A stretch of DNA of 55,074 nt from an uncultured Clostridia bacterium (GCA_944387405.1 CALXET010000008.1:1-55074), one strand, 5' to 3'; shown: positions 1 through 9,596, numbered from the stretch's first letter. Numbers and translations are program-made. The notes: generated by a model not told the origin, from the letters alone.

Positions 1-424
1 TTATTGTTTTTTTGGTAGTACTTAAACTACCCGCTTGGTCTCTTAAAGGATATTGTTTACTTTTCAATGTACTTTTTCGTTCCTTTTTCTTATTGTTCGG
101 AACGAGTTTTATTTTAGCATAATCGGTATTCAATGTCAACACTTTTTTTAAAATATTTTTAAAATATTTTTTGTGATTTTTTTCATTGATTTTCGACTTG
201 CATGTCCGATATTTTAACACTTATAATTTAGTCTGTCAACACTTTTTTTGAAGTTTTTTTAATTCATAAAAAGTGCAAAAAATAAAAACTAGTTTATGCT
301 TAAAATCTTCTGTTTAATTACTAGTTCATTCGTAAATTATTTGCGTTCCTCATCGGTACATCTCTATTTTAGCACAAAGCTACTTTTAAAGTCAATAGTT
401 TTTTTGACTTTTTCAAACTTTTTT
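1..424 (-). promoter_or_regulatory. Probable rRNA operon leader with three tandem promoters
   Basis: No protein gene is seen here. On the minus strand there are three SigA-type promoters pointing off the left edge: TTGACT/TAAAAT (390-395 and 366-371, spacer 18), TTGACA/TAAAAT (234-239 and 211-216, spacer 17) and TTGACA/TAAAAT (134-139 and 111-116, spacer 17). The last two are exactly 100 bp apart. Downstream come a CGTTCC/GGAACG inverted repeat (79-104), a TTGAAAAGTAAACAAT stretch (around 51-67) like the boxA region of Firmicutes rRNA leaders, and a GGTAGT/ACTACC hairpin (14-31). Stacked near-consensus promoters followed by an untranslated leader are typical of rrn operons, so a 16S gene probably lies just beyond the edge. 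That is inference, as no rRNA sequence is present. Confidence 0.6.
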
Positions 425-458
425 CTACAAAAAATAGAGACTATTTTTCGTAGTCTCC
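425..458 (-). terminator. topA terminator
   Basis: On the minus strand GGAGACTA (458-451) pairs with TAGTCTCT (443-436) around a 7-nt loop and is followed by ATTTTTTG. It lies 10 bp after the topA stop codon and separates topA from the leftward promoters. Confidence 0.8.
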
Positions 459-468
459 ATTTTTACCT

Positions 469-2568
469 TTATTTTCTTTTCTTTGTAGCTTTTTTCTTTG
501 TTTTAGTTTTTGAATTTGTTCTAGCCTTTGTTTTATTTTCTTCTTTTATCTCATCTATTATTTTATCATCTTTTGAAATGTTTTCCCCTGGTTTTGGTTT
601 ATTCCATGAGATATAGTCACAACTTTCCGGATTATTTTCACATATATAATAAGTTCTTCTCTTTTTTGTCTTTCTTATTTGTACTTTTCCACCACACTTT
701 GGGCATGGTTCGTCTATATGCTCAATATATGGTTTAGCATTTTTACATTCTGGATATCCAGGGCAAGCTAAAAACTTTCCATATCTCCCCATTTTTATAA
801 CCATCATTCTACCACATTTTTCACATGGTATATCAGACACTTCATCTTCTAGTTTTACATGCTCTAATTCTTTTTCTACTTTTTCTATTATAACTTCAAA
901 TGGATCATAAAATTCTTTAATAACTTTTTTCCATTCTTCCTTTCCAACAGCAATCTTATCAAACTCTTCTTCCATTTTAGCTGTAAATTCCACATTTATT
1001 ACATCTTTAAAGTTTTCTATTAACAATTTATTTACTATTTTTCCAAGATCTGTTGGAACTAGCTGTTTTTGAACTTTTTCAATATAATTTCTTGCTAAGA
1101 TAGTAGTAATTATAGGTGCATACGTACTAGGTCTTCCAATCCCTTTTTCTTCAAGCATTTTTACAAGGCTTGCTTCTGTATATCTTGCAGGTGGTTCTGT
1201 AAAGCTTTGCTTAGTATTTAACTCTTCTTTTTTTAGTTCATCTTTCTTTTCTAAATAAGGTATACTTGCAATTCCAACATCATGTGATTCTTTTTCTTCA
1301 TCTTGGGTCTCTACATATAAAAGCATGAATCCTTTGAATTTAAGTGATTGTCCTGTCGTTTTAAAATTATATTTTCCAGCATCAATATCTATGGCTATTG
1401 TATCATAAATTGCAGCAGCCATTTGACTTGCTATAAATCTATTATAAATTAATTTATATAATTTATACTGATCTGTAGTTAAACTATCCTTGATATCATC
1501 TGGATTTATATCAATATATGAAGGTCTAATTGCTTCATGAGCATCTTGAGCATCGGATTTTGTTTTAAAATATCTGTTTTCATAATAATTCTCTCCATAT
1601 ACTTTCTCTATGTGTTCTTTAACCTGTTTTCTTGCTTCCTCAGAAATTCTTGTTGAATCAGTTCTCATATAAGTTATAAGACCTGTTGTTCCTCTATCTG
1701 TAATTTTAACTCCTTCATATAATCCTTGAGCAACAGACATTGTTTTCTTGATTGAAAATCCTAGCTTTCTAGATGCTTCTTGTTGCATTGTGCTAGTTGT
1801 AAATGGCGGTGCAGGATTTCTTTTCTTCTCTCCTACAGTTATATCTCTTACAATATATTTTTCTTTCTCAAGTTCTTTTAATACTTCATCCACTTCTTCT
1901 TTAGAATGCAATTCTATTTTTTTATCTTCTTTTCCAATTAGTCTTGACTCGAATTGTGTTTTTGTTTTCTTATCAGATAAAATAGCTGTAATATTCCAAA
2001 ACTCTTCTGGAACAAAGTTTTCTATTTCTTCTTCTCTATCCACTATTAATTTTACTGCAACAGATTGAACTCTACCAGCAGATAATCCTCTTTTTACTTT
2101 TTTCCATAGAACTGGACTTATTTTGTATCCAACTATTCTATCTAATACCCTTCTTGCTTGCTGGGCGTCTACTAAATTTAAATCTATTTTTCTTGGTTTC
2201 TTCATTGAGTTTTTTACTGTTTCTTTTGTTATTTCATTAAAAGTAACTCTACATACATCGTCATTTGGTATTCCAAGAAGATATGCAAGATGCCAAGCTA
2301 TTGCTTCTCCTTCTCGATCAGGGTCAGTTGCTAAATATACTTTTTTTGCATTTTTAGCATCTTTTTTTAATGAATTAATTAAACTGGCTTTTCCTCTTAT
2401 ATTAATATATTCTGGTTCAAAATTATTTTCTATATTAATACCTAACTTAGACTTTGGTAAATCTCTTACATGCCCCATTGAAGCTACGACCTTAGTATTT
2501 CCACCTAAAAACTTCTTTATTGTATTAGCTTTTGCAGGAGATTCAACTATAATTAATTTATCTGCCAT
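469..2568 (-). CDS. topA: DNA topoisomerase I (type IA)
   Basis: Relaxes negatively supercoiled DNA by cutting one strand through a tyrosine-phosphate link. The 699-residue product has the TOPRIM domain at the N-terminus (KLIIVESPAKA with Glu9; TDPDREGE at 81-88, the Mg-binding acidic triad), the catalytic tyrosine Y300 in LITYMRTDS, and two C-terminal zinc ribbons (CEKCGRM...CPGYPEC and CPKCGGK...CENNPESC), ending in a Lys/Arg-rich tail. Length is normal for clostridial TopA. The ATG has an AAGGAG ribosome site. It follows murG on the same strand, but a hairpin and its own promoter lie between, so it is probably transcribed independently. Confidence 0.97.
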   Translation of the reverse strand: MADKLIIVESPAKANTIKKFLGGNTKVVASMGHVRDLPKSKLGINIENNFEPEYINIRGKASLINSLKKDAKNAKKVYLATDPDREGEAIAWHLAYLLGIPNDDVCRVTFNEITKETVKNSMKKPRKIDLNLVDAQQARRVLDRIVGYKISPVLWKKVKRGLSAGRVQSVAVKLIVDREEEIENFVPEEFWNITAILSDKKTKTQFESRLIGKEDKKIELHSKEEVDEVLKELEKEKYIVRDITVGEKKRNPAPPFTTSTMQQEASRKLGFSIKKTMSVAQGLYEGVKITDRGTTGLITYMRTDSTRISEEARKQVKEHIEKVYGENYYENRYFKTKSDAQDAHEAIRPSYIDINPDDIKDSLTTDQYKLYKLIYNRFIASQMAAAIYDTIAIDIDAGKYNFKTTGQSLKFKGFMLLYVETQDEEKESHDVGIASIPYLEKKDELKKEELNTKQSFTEPPARYTEASLVKMLEEKGIGRPSTYAPIITTILARNYIEKVQKQLVPTDLGKIVNKLLIENFKDVINVEFTAKMEEEFDKIAVGKEEWKKVIKEFYDPFEVIIEKVEKELEHVKLEDEVSDIPCEKCGRMMVIKMGRYGKFLACPGYPECKNAKPYIEHIDEPCPKCGGKVQIRKTKKRRTYYICENNPESCDYISWNKPKPGENISKDDKIIDEIKEENKTKARTNSKTKTKKKATKKRK

Positions 2569-2600
2569 TTAAAAAAACTCCTTTTTATTAATCTTTTTGT

Positions 2601-2629
2601 ATTGTAATCTATATTAATTTATTTTGCAA
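2601..2629 (-). promoter_or_regulatory. topA promoter
   Basis: TTGCAA (2629-2624) and TACAAT (2606-2601) on the minus strand are 17 bp apart, about 30 bp before the topA start. Confidence 0.55.
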
Positions 2630-2642
2630 CTATATCTTAAAC

Positions 2643-2679
2643 AAATATTAGACACATATTTAAAATGTGTCTAATATTT
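2643..2679. terminator. Perfect 15-bp hairpin after murG
   Basis: AAATATTAGACACAT (2643-2657) and ATGTGTCTAATATTT (2665-2679) form a perfect stem with a 7-nt loop that starts at the base next to the murG stop codon. The U-run is good on the plus strand and only moderate on the minus strand, so it may be a partial terminator between murG and topA. Confidence 0.6.
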
Positions 2680-3798
2680 TTATTTTTTTACTATTTTCTT
2701 TATTTCATTATATATCTTATTTTCAACATCGTACATTGCAATTGTATTAGCTTTTTTCCCCATTTCTGTTAACAAGTTTCTATCTTTTACTAATTCAGCT
2801 ATCATAGATGATAAGTTTTCAAAATTCACTTCTTCATTTGTAATTATTTTAGCTGCTCCTAATTTTTCCATAACTTTCGCATTATCTATTTGTCTATTAG
2901 CCCCTCTACTTGGAAGAGGAATAAATATTGCTGGTTTTCCTACTAAAGAAAGTTCTGTAATTGTCATAGCTCCACTTCTTGCAACTATTAAATCAGCAAT
3001 GTTCATATAATCTGTCATATTATATATATAAGGGACTATTTTAGTATTTGGAATATTTTCTATATCTATACCATCTTGTTTTAATTCTTCTTTTACAATT
3101 TCATATTGCTTTGGTCCTGCCGCCCATAATATTTGATAATTAATATTCTTATTATTTTTTATTATTCCAATCAATGCTTCATTTATCTTTTGAGCTCCTT
3201 GGCTACCTCCGAAAGCAAGTATTAAAGGAAGATTATCATTTAAATTAACCTCTTTTAATATTCTTTTCTTCTCTTCTAGTGATATATCTATTTTCGTTAC
3301 TTTAGTTGGAGTTCCTGTTACAACTACTTTATCCATATTATTTAAATATTCTTTTGTTTCTTTAAACGCAACTAATATCCTATCTAATTTATTAGATAAA
3401 AATTTTGTAGCAATTCCAGGATAAGCATTACTTTCATGTATCATTGTTGGTATTCCCATACTATGAGCACTACTTATTACTCCTCCACAAATATATCCAC
3501 CTGTACCAATTACTATATCTGGTTTGAATTCTCTAACTATTTTTTTTGCTTGTGAAAATCCTCTTAATGTTTTAAAATTATTTTTCAAAGCTGATAAAGA
3601 AATTTTTTTCATTAATCCATATGCTTCTACAGTTTTTAATTTATATCCCGCTCTTGGTACTAGATCATTTTCAATACCTCTATCTGTACCAACAAAAATA
3701 ATTTCAGAATCAGGTTCTTCTTTTTTTATTTTATTTGCTATGGCAATTCCAGGATTTATATGTCCTCCCGTTCCTGCTGCAGCAATTATTACTTTCAT
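2680..3798 (-). CDS. murG: UDP-GlcNAc:undecaprenyl-PP-MurNAc-pentapeptide GlcNAc transferase MurG
   Basis: Makes lipid II from lipid I at the inner face of the membrane. The 372-residue protein is a GT-B fold enzyme with the N-terminal glycine loop GTGGHINPG (about 9-17), the second glycine-rich loop FGGSQGAQ (about 196-203), and the donor-binding segment TELSLVGKPAIFIPLP followed by NRQIDNA. GAGGAG precedes the ATG. It lies 15 bp after ftsW, so the flippase/polymerase-type partner and MurG are probably co-translated. It closes the wall cluster. Confidence 0.97.
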   Translation of the reverse strand: MKVIIAAAGTGGHINPGIAIANKIKKEEPDSEIIFVGTDRGIENDLVPRAGYKLKTVEAYGLMKKISLSALKNNFKTLRGFSQAKKIVREFKPDIVIGTGGYICGGVISSAHSMGIPTMIHESNAYPGIATKFLSNKLDRILVAFKETKEYLNNMDKVVVTGTPTKVTKIDISLEEKKRILKEVNLNDNLPLILAFGGSQGAQKINEALIGIIKNNKNINYQILWAAGPKQYEIVKEELKQDGIDIENIPNTKIVPYIYNMTDYMNIADLIVARSGAMTITELSLVGKPAIFIPLPSRGANRQIDNAKVMEKLGAAKIITNEEVNFENLSSMIAELVKDRNLLTEMGKKANTIAMYDVENKIYNEIKKIVKK

Positions 3799-3813
3799 AT
3801 TAACACTCCTCTA

Positions 3814-4957
3814 TTATTCAGTCTGTTTTCTATTCTTAGAAATATTTAATAATATACCTACTGTTGAAAGTTGAATTATTAAAGCTGTTCCTCCATAGCT
3901 AAAAAATGGTAAAGGCATTCCTGTTACTGGCATACTTGCAGTTACAACTGCTATATTAATAATTACCTCCATTGCAATTAAAGATGTTATTCCTATTGCA
4001 AGTAAACTTCCAAACATATCTTTAGCATTTATTGCTGTAACTATTCCTCTCCATACAAATACTGCAAATAGTAGTATAACAACAGCACATCCTATAAATC
4101 CTAGTTCTTCTGCAAGAACTGCAAATATAAAATCATTATGAGGTTCTGGTATATATAAGTATTTTTGCTTGCTTGCCCCAAGTCCTGCGCCAAATAAACC
4201 TCCTGATCCTATGGCATATAAACTCTGTACAGTTTGCCAACCTGTATCTGCTGTATCTGCCCAAGGATTTAAGAAACTTAAAATTCTTTCGAATCTAAAT
4301 CCACCTGTTTCTATTAGATAAAATAATACTGCTCCTATTCCAACGACTCCCAATAATAATAAATGTTTTATTTTGCATCCTGCCATAAACATTAATATTA
4401 CAGCAGATGCACATATTAAAAATGTAGCACTTAGATGGTTTTGAAAAACAAAAACTATTACTACAACAGGAATTAACCATATTAACGGTTTTAGGAAACC
4501 TTCTTTAAAGTCTTTTATTTTTTCTTTTCTTCTAGTTAAATATTCAGCATAAAAAATAATTATACCTACCTTGGCAATTTCAGATGGTTGAAAACTAACA
4601 AAACCTAAATTTACCCATCTAGTCGCTCCTTGTGCTGATGTTCCAAAAAGAAATATTGATGCTAAAAGAGCCAAACATATCCAATATATAATTTTATAAT
4701 ATTTTTCATATATTCTATAATCAACTTTTGATAAGACTACCATTGCAACAAGACCGAATTGCTGCACTAAATGCTTGCCTATAAACATAGCCATAACTAT
4801 TTCCGGTTTCAGACATAGCAGTTGGTGAACTTGCTGATAAAACCATTATTATTCCAGTTGCAAGCAATATTAACACTGTTATTAATATCAAAAAATCAAC
4901 TGGCTGTTTTGATTTAGAAAAAATAGAAATCTTATCATCTCTTCTTGAACGAGCCAT
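3814..4957 (-). CDS. ftsW: FtsW/SpoVE-type SEDS glycosyltransferase, read through a +1 frameshift at CGG
   Basis: SEDS-family multi-pass membrane protein that polymerises lipid II with a class B PBP. The reading frame from ATG 4957 (AAAGGA site) runs 67 codons to a CGG codon (4756-4754) and would stop 11 codons later. Skipping the C and reading GGT continues the family sequence (AAI-GLVAMVVLSK) to the stop at 3814, giving 380 residues, the normal length. Later family signatures are present: AEYLTRRKE, GLGASKQKYLYIPEPHNDFIF, and GMPLPFFSYGGTALI near the end. There is no other lesion. Position between mraY and murG matches clostridial spoVE/ftsW, and whether it serves division or sporulation cannot be told from sequence. 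Confidence 0.92.
4754..4756 (-). other. In-frame CGG, +1 frameshift site in ftsW
   Basis: Codon 68 of the 0 frame. Context ATT CGG TCT. The conserved frame is ATT, skip C, GGT CTT. One of five such sites. Confidence 0.85.
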
Positions 4958-4975
4958 TAAATATATCCTTTCATA

Positions 4976-5944
4976 TTATATTACAGAAAATATTCCTATA
5001 ACACATAATATTAAAGTTATTAAAGAAAATACTCTAACTATTTTATTTTCTCTCCAACCTGATAATTCAAAATGATGATGTATTGGTGTCATTTTAAATA
5101 TTCTCTTTTTAGTTCTTTTGTAATATGCAACCTGTATTATAACTGATAAAGTTTCACATACAGGAACTAATGCTATTATTACTAAAATAAGTGGCATTTT
5201 TAAATAAATTGCCATACAAGAAATCAATCCTCCAAGATATAATGATCCTGTATCTCCCATAAAAACTTTTGCTTTATTTAAATTATATAATAAAAATCCT
5301 AAACATGCTCCGCATGCTATACTACCTATCATTCCTATTTCTGGAACTGAGGTTACTATACCTATTACAGATAATGTTGCAATTATTATTAAGCTTATAG
5401 ATGTTGCTAAACCATCTATACCGTCTGTTAAATTAATTGCATTCGTTGTTGCAAGCATAACTAATATCATAAAAGGTATAAATATATATATTGGTAAATT
5501 AATATTTGTTTTTAAAAATGGTATTAATGTAACTGTTTCTATATGTAAAAAATGAGTTAGATAAACTACAAATAGTATTGAAATTATAAGTAATCCAAAC
5601 ATTTTAGCTTTTGGGCTAATACCATCTGTGTTTTTTAGTACAACTTTTTTATAATCATCTATAAATCCAATTAATCCAAATCCAATTGCTGCAAGCATTA
5701 CTGGAATCATTTTTAATGCTAATTCTTTATTATATATGTATGCAATAATTGCAGATATTACTACTGCAATTATCATTATTATTCCACCCATAGTTGGTGT
5801 TCCTTGCTTACTTAAATGACTTTGTGGTCCGTCTTCTCTTTCAGATTGTCTTACCTTAAGTTTTTTTAATTCTCTTATTACAAATAAGCCTGAGACTGCA
5901 GAAACGACAAATGCAATTATTATTAAAATTATGTTAAAATTCAC
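4976..5944 (-). CDS. mraY: Phospho-MurNAc-pentapeptide transferase MraY
   Basis: Transfers phospho-MurNAc-pentapeptide to undecaprenyl phosphate, forming lipid I. The 322-residue polytopic membrane protein has the family motifs in order: GTPTMGGI (about 49-56), a DDYKK segment (about 102), NLTDGIDGLA (about 171-180) with catalytic aspartates, MGDTGSLYLGG (about 229-239) and TPIHHHFELSGW (about 284-295). The start is GTG at 5944, with GGAGAG about 10 nt upstream. In most clostridia murF lies before mraY and murD after it; here it directly follows murE and precedes ftsW by 18 bp. Confidence 0.97.
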   Translation of the reverse strand: MNFNIILIIIAFVVSAVSGLFVIRELKKLKVRQSEREDGPQSHLSKQGTPTMGGIIMIIAVVISAIIAYIYNKELALKMIPVMLAAIGFGLIGFIDDYKKVVLKNTDGISPKAKMFGLLIISILFVVYLTHFLHIETVTLIPFLKTNINLPIYIFIPFMILVMLATTNAINLTDGIDGLATSISLIIIATLSVIGIVTSVPEIGMIGSIACGACLGFLLYNLNKAKVFMGDTGSLYLGGLISCMAIYLKMPLILVIIALVPVCETLSVIIQVAYYKRTKKRIFKMTPIHHHFELSGWRENKIVRVFSLITLILCVIGIFSVI

Positions 5945-5960
5945 TTCTTAGTTACTCTCC

Positions 5961-7430
5961 TTATTTCATATTATCTAGTATCTCTTTTACTATAACTCTT
6001 TCATCAAATGGATATTTTACTTTGTTTATTTCTTGGTAAGGTTCATGTCCTTTTCCTGCAAGAATTATTATATCTTTTTTATTGGCCATTTTTATAGCTT
6101 TTTCAATAGCTTCTTTTCTATCTACTATAATTTCATATTTTCCTTTAGTTTTTGAAATTCCTTTTTCAATATCCTTTATAATTGATTCAGGGTCTTCTGT
6201 TCTTGGATTATCTGAAGTAACTATAGAATAATCTGCTATTCTTCCTGCTATTTCTCCCATAATAGGTCTTTTTGTTTTATCTCTGTCTCCACCACATCCA
6301 AAAACTAATATTACTCTACCTTTAGTATAAGTTTTTACTGCTTGAAGAATATTTTGAAGGCTTTCAGGAGAATGAGCATAATCTATCATTATTGATAATT
6401 CCTTGTTATTTGGAACTAGTTCACTTCTTCCAGGAACTTTAATATTTTCTAATGCTGTTTTTATTGTTTCTGTTGAACATCCATAATATAAAGCTACTGA
6501 AATCGCAGCCAATGAATTATATACACTAAATCTACCTGGAATGTCAACCTTTATTCTTTCATTTCTTTGACCAATCTTTGCTTTGAAGTCTACTCCTACA
6601 TTAGTTATCGTAATATCTTTTGCAAGTAAATCACATACATTGTCTATTCCATAAGTTTTTACTTCGCACTTTGCATATTTTTTTACTTTTGTTCCTCTGA
6701 AGTCATCTATATTAATGAAAGCCATTCTACACATATCAAATAATTTTAATTTTGAATTAAAATATTCTTCGATATCTGCATGCTCTTTTTCACTTATATG
6801 TTCTTTTGAGAAATTTGTAAATACACCTACATCAAAATCACATCCATCTACCCTATGCAATTTCAATGCTTGTGATGAAACTTCCATAACAACATATTCT
6901 ACTTTATTTTCACACATTTTAGCAAAATATCTTTGAAGCTCTAAGCTTTCTGGAGTTGTTCTGTCACTTTCTCCTAAGCTATCTTCTCCTATGAAATTTT
7001 CTATTGTTCCTATTAAACCTACTTTTTTACCTTGTGATTCAAGTAATGTCTTAATCATATAAGTTGTTGTCGTTTTTCCTTTTGTTCCAGTAACACCTAT
7101 TAATTTAAATTTTCTAGAAGGATTATCATAGAAATTACATGATGCTATTGCAAGCGCATGTCTAGAATTATCAGTAACTATAATTGTTGCATTATTCATC
7201 ATTTTTGAATTTCTCAATTTTTCAATATTTTCAACAATTACTGCTGTAGCACCATTTTTTATTGCTTCATCTATAAAATCATGCCCATCTACATCATAAC
7301 CAGTAATTGCTACAAACAAAGTATCTTTTGCAACCTTTCTAGAATCACATTCAATATTTTTTATATCTATATCAAGATTTCCTTTTGCTTTTAAATTATC
7401 AAGTCCTATTAAAATTTTCTTTAGTTCCAC
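5961..7430 (-). CDS. murE: UDP-MurNAc-L-Ala-D-Glu:meso-DAP ligase MurE
   Basis: ATP-dependent Mur ligase adding the third stem-peptide residue. The 489-residue protein shows the N-terminal UDP-binding domain, the ATP loop GTKGKT (115-120), the central TTPESLELQ segment, and the C-terminal DNPRTEDP motif (407-414), which in this family marks meso-diaminopimelate rather than lysine specificity. That agrees with dapL and dapF elsewhere in the window. The start is GTG with GGGGAGA at good spacing. It lies 16 bp before mraY in the same operon. Confidence 0.96.
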   Translation of the reverse strand: MELKKILIGLDNLKAKGNLDIDIKNIECDSRKVAKDTLFVAITGYDVDGHDFIDEAIKNGATAVIVENIEKLRNSKMMNNATIIVTDNSRHALAIASCNFYDNPSRKFKLIGVTGTKGKTTTTYMIKTLLESQGKKVGLIGTIENFIGEDSLGESDRTTPESLELQRYFAKMCENKVEYVVMEVSSQALKLHRVDGCDFDVGVFTNFSKEHISEKEHADIEEYFNSKLKLFDMCRMAFINIDDFRGTKVKKYAKCEVKTYGIDNVCDLLAKDITITNVGVDFKAKIGQRNERIKVDIPGRFSVYNSLAAISVALYYGCSTETIKTALENIKVPGRSELVPNNKELSIMIDYAHSPESLQNILQAVKTYTKGRVILVFGCGGDRDKTKRPIMGEIAGRIADYSIVTSDNPRTEDPESIIKDIEKGISKTKGKYEIIVDRKEAIEKAIKMANKKDIIILAGKGHEPYQEINKVKYPFDERVIVKEILDNMK

Positions 7431-7519
7431 TTTAGCATCTCCCCTATTTTAAAAATTTTATTTTGCATATAACTAAATTCCTTATCATTATATACTTAAA
7501 TTTTCCTTTTGTATAGTAT

Positions 7520-9490
7520 TTATTGTTCAACTTCAACAACAATTTCTTTTCCTTTTTCTACTTTTATCCCCTCTTCAGGTATTTGTTTTTTTATTATCTC
7601 ATCTCCTGAAAAATTATCTCCTTTTATTTTTATATCTAATTTTTCTAATATCTTTTTTGCATCAGATATTGTTTTTCCTGTAATATTTGGCATTTGAATT
7701 TCTTCTATTTTATCATTTGTATTTTTAACTTCCAAATATGGAAGAATTTCTGAAAATATTTTTCCAGCAATAGGAGCTGCAACTCCACCCCCCTGGTGTC
7801 CTCCTTCTCCAGTTGGATTATATAATGTAATTAAAATTGCTACTTCTGGATCATTAGTATTTGCAACACCTATAAAGGACGTTACATATTTATTTGTATT
7901 TACTCCATCTTCAGAAGTACCAGTCTTTCCTCCTATTTCATAACCTTCTACTTTAGCATTTTTCCCTGTTCCCTCTGATACAACAGAATTCATCATATCT
8001 AACACTTTTTCAGATGTTTCTTCAGATATTACTCTCTTACCCTTTTTAATTTCTATTTTCTCTTTTTCTCCAGTTTCTTGATTTATTATCTCTTTTACCA
8101 ACCTAGGAGCAATGTAATTTCCCTTATTTGCTATTGTTGATACCATGGTAATCATTTGAATAGGTGTTACTTCAAATCTTTGACCAAAAGAAATAGTCGC
8201 GAGTTCAACTGGTCCGACTTTATTCTCTTTTAAGAAAATACTTCCTGCTTCTCCTGGAAGATCTATCCCTGTTTTATTAAGTAATCCAAATTTATTTAAA
8301 TAAGTATAATATTTGCTTACACCGATTTTTTGTCCAAGCCCTATAAATACAGGATTACAAGAATTCATTAGTGCTTCCCTTAATGACTCGCTTCCATGAG
8401 GTCTATAATATCTCCAGCATCTAATTCTTACACCAGCAATTTCAATACCTCCACTACAATTAAACTCACCTTTATTGTCTGTATCTGTTATTTTTTCTTC
8501 TAAGGCTGCAGATGCAGTAACCAATTTAAAAGTAGAACCTGGTTCATATGTATCAGAAATAGCTTTATTTCTCCACATCTCATTTAACAATTTATTTTTT
8601 TCTTCTTGTGAAATATTTTCCCACTTGTTTTTTAATTCTTCATTATTGATTTCAAATGGTTTATTCAAATCAAATGAAGGATAACCTGCCATACCCAAAA
8701 TATCCCCAGTTTTAGGGCTCATTACTATAATATTTCCACCATCAGTACACTTATTGTCTATACATGCTTCTTCAAGATGTTTTTCTATTATAGATTGAAC
8801 TGTAACATCTATTGTTAAAACTATATCTTTTCCACTAGTAGATTCTATGTATTCTTCTTTTTCATTATTTAAATTATGTCCTTTCCCATCTACTAATTTA
8901 TTTATACTTCCATTTCTTCCTTTTAATATATCATCATATTTTGCTTCAATTCCACTTAATCCCTGATTATCACTTCCGCAAAATCCTATTACTTGTGCAG
9001 CTAGACTTGAATATGGATAATATCTTCTTGAATCTTCATCTATGTTTATTCCTGAAGTAATGTTATTTTCAATTAAAAAACTTCTCAATTTATCAGCTTC
9101 ATCTTTTTCTATTCTTTTTTTAATTATTTCTACAGAAGTATTTTTGTTTACTTTCTTTAATATTTCATCATATTCTAGATTTAAAATTTCTGATAATGCT
9201 TTTGCTACTTTTTCTTTATTTTCATTTTTAATATTTTTAGGATTTACAGTAACTGATTCTGCAAAGCTACTAACTGCTAAAATATTTTCTCCAGTCGCAT
9301 CATATATTGTACCTCTTTTTGCCCCTACGTTTCTCTCTAAACTTTGCTGCTTTAGGGCCATATTTTTTAATCTTTCTCCATCTATTAATTGAATGTATCC
9401 AACTCTTAAAATCAAACTAAATAATAGAATAACTACAACAACTAATTCTATTAGCATTCTTTTCTTTCTCTTCAATGAATTTTCTTCCAT
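7520..9490 (-). CDS. spoVD: SpoVD/FtsI-type class B penicillin-binding protein with one PASTA domain
   Basis: Peptidoglycan DD-transpeptidase. The 656 residues comprise an N-terminal membrane anchor (about 12-31), a PBP dimerisation domain, a transpeptidase domain with EPGSTFK (SxxK near 318), NSCNP (SxN) and GGKTGTSE (KTG near 520), and one C-terminal PASTA repeat from about 598. A single PASTA after the transpeptidase is the SpoVD arrangement, and the protein sits in the mraZ-murG cluster as spoVD does in Bacillus and clostridia. A terminator lies just upstream, so it probably has its own promoter, and its ribosome site can pair with upstream AAACCAC. A paralogue lies at 32248. Confidence 0.93.
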   Translation of the reverse strand: MEENSLKRKKRMLIELVVVVILLFSLILRVGYIQLIDGERLKNMALKQQSLERNVGAKRGTIYDATGENILAVSSFAESVTVNPKNIKNENKEKVAKALSEILNLEYDEILKKVNKNTSVEIIKKRIEKDEADKLRSFLIENNITSGINIDEDSRRYYPYSSLAAQVIGFCGSDNQGLSGIEAKYDDILKGRNGSINKLVDGKGHNLNNEKEEYIESTSGKDIVLTIDVTVQSIIEKHLEEACIDNKCTDGGNIIVMSPKTGDILGMAGYPSFDLNKPFEINNEELKNKWENISQEEKNKLLNEMWRNKAISDTYEPGSTFKLVTASAALEEKITDTDNKGEFNCSGGIEIAGVRIRCWRYYRPHGSESLREALMNSCNPVFIGLGQKIGVSKYYTYLNKFGLLNKTGIDLPGEAGSIFLKENKVGPVELATISFGQRFEVTPIQMITMVSTIANKGNYIAPRLVKEIINQETGEKEKIEIKKGKRVISEETSEKVLDMMNSVVSEGTGKNAKVEGYEIGGKTGTSEDGVNTNKYVTSFIGVANTNDPEVAILITLYNPTGEGGHQGGGVAAPIAGKIFSEILPYLEVKNTNDKIEEIQMPNITGKTISDAKKILEKLDIKIKGDNFSGDEIIKKQIPEEGIKVEKGKEIVVEVEQ

Positions 9491-9529
9491 AAAACCACCT
9501 TATAAATTTATATTCTATAAATGTGGTTT
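9490..9529 (-). promoter_or_regulatory. Possible hairpin covering the spoVD ribosome site
   Basis: In the minus-strand RNA, AAACCAC (about 9528-9522) can pair with GTGGTTT (about 9497-9491), which includes the GG of the AAGGTGG ribosome site, with additional TTTATA/TATAA pairing inside. This could limit translation. No ligand or factor is evident. Confidence 0.35.
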
Positions 9530-9550
9530 ATATGTTTTATTTGTTTTTAA

Positions 9551-9596
9551 ATAAAAAAATCACAATACTTATTCCTTTATTTTAGTATTGTGATTT
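9551..9596 (-). terminator. Terminator between ftsL and spoVD
   Basis: AAATCACAATACT (9596-9584 on the minus strand) pairs over 13 bp with AGTATTGTGATTT (9569-9557), followed by TTTTTATTT. The first arm overlaps the ftsL stop codon. It divides the wall cluster into an mraZ-rsmH-ftsL unit and a spoVD-to-murG unit. Confidence 0.8.

Noticed and set aside
296..616. Plus-strand open frame opposite topA and the leftward promoters
   Set aside because: Low-complexity Phe/Leu/Ser translation typical of the antisense of AT-rich DNA, with no ribosome site.
2123..2572. 149-codon plus-strand frame inside topA
   Set aside because: Antisense shadow of the conserved TOPRIM region; no family signal.
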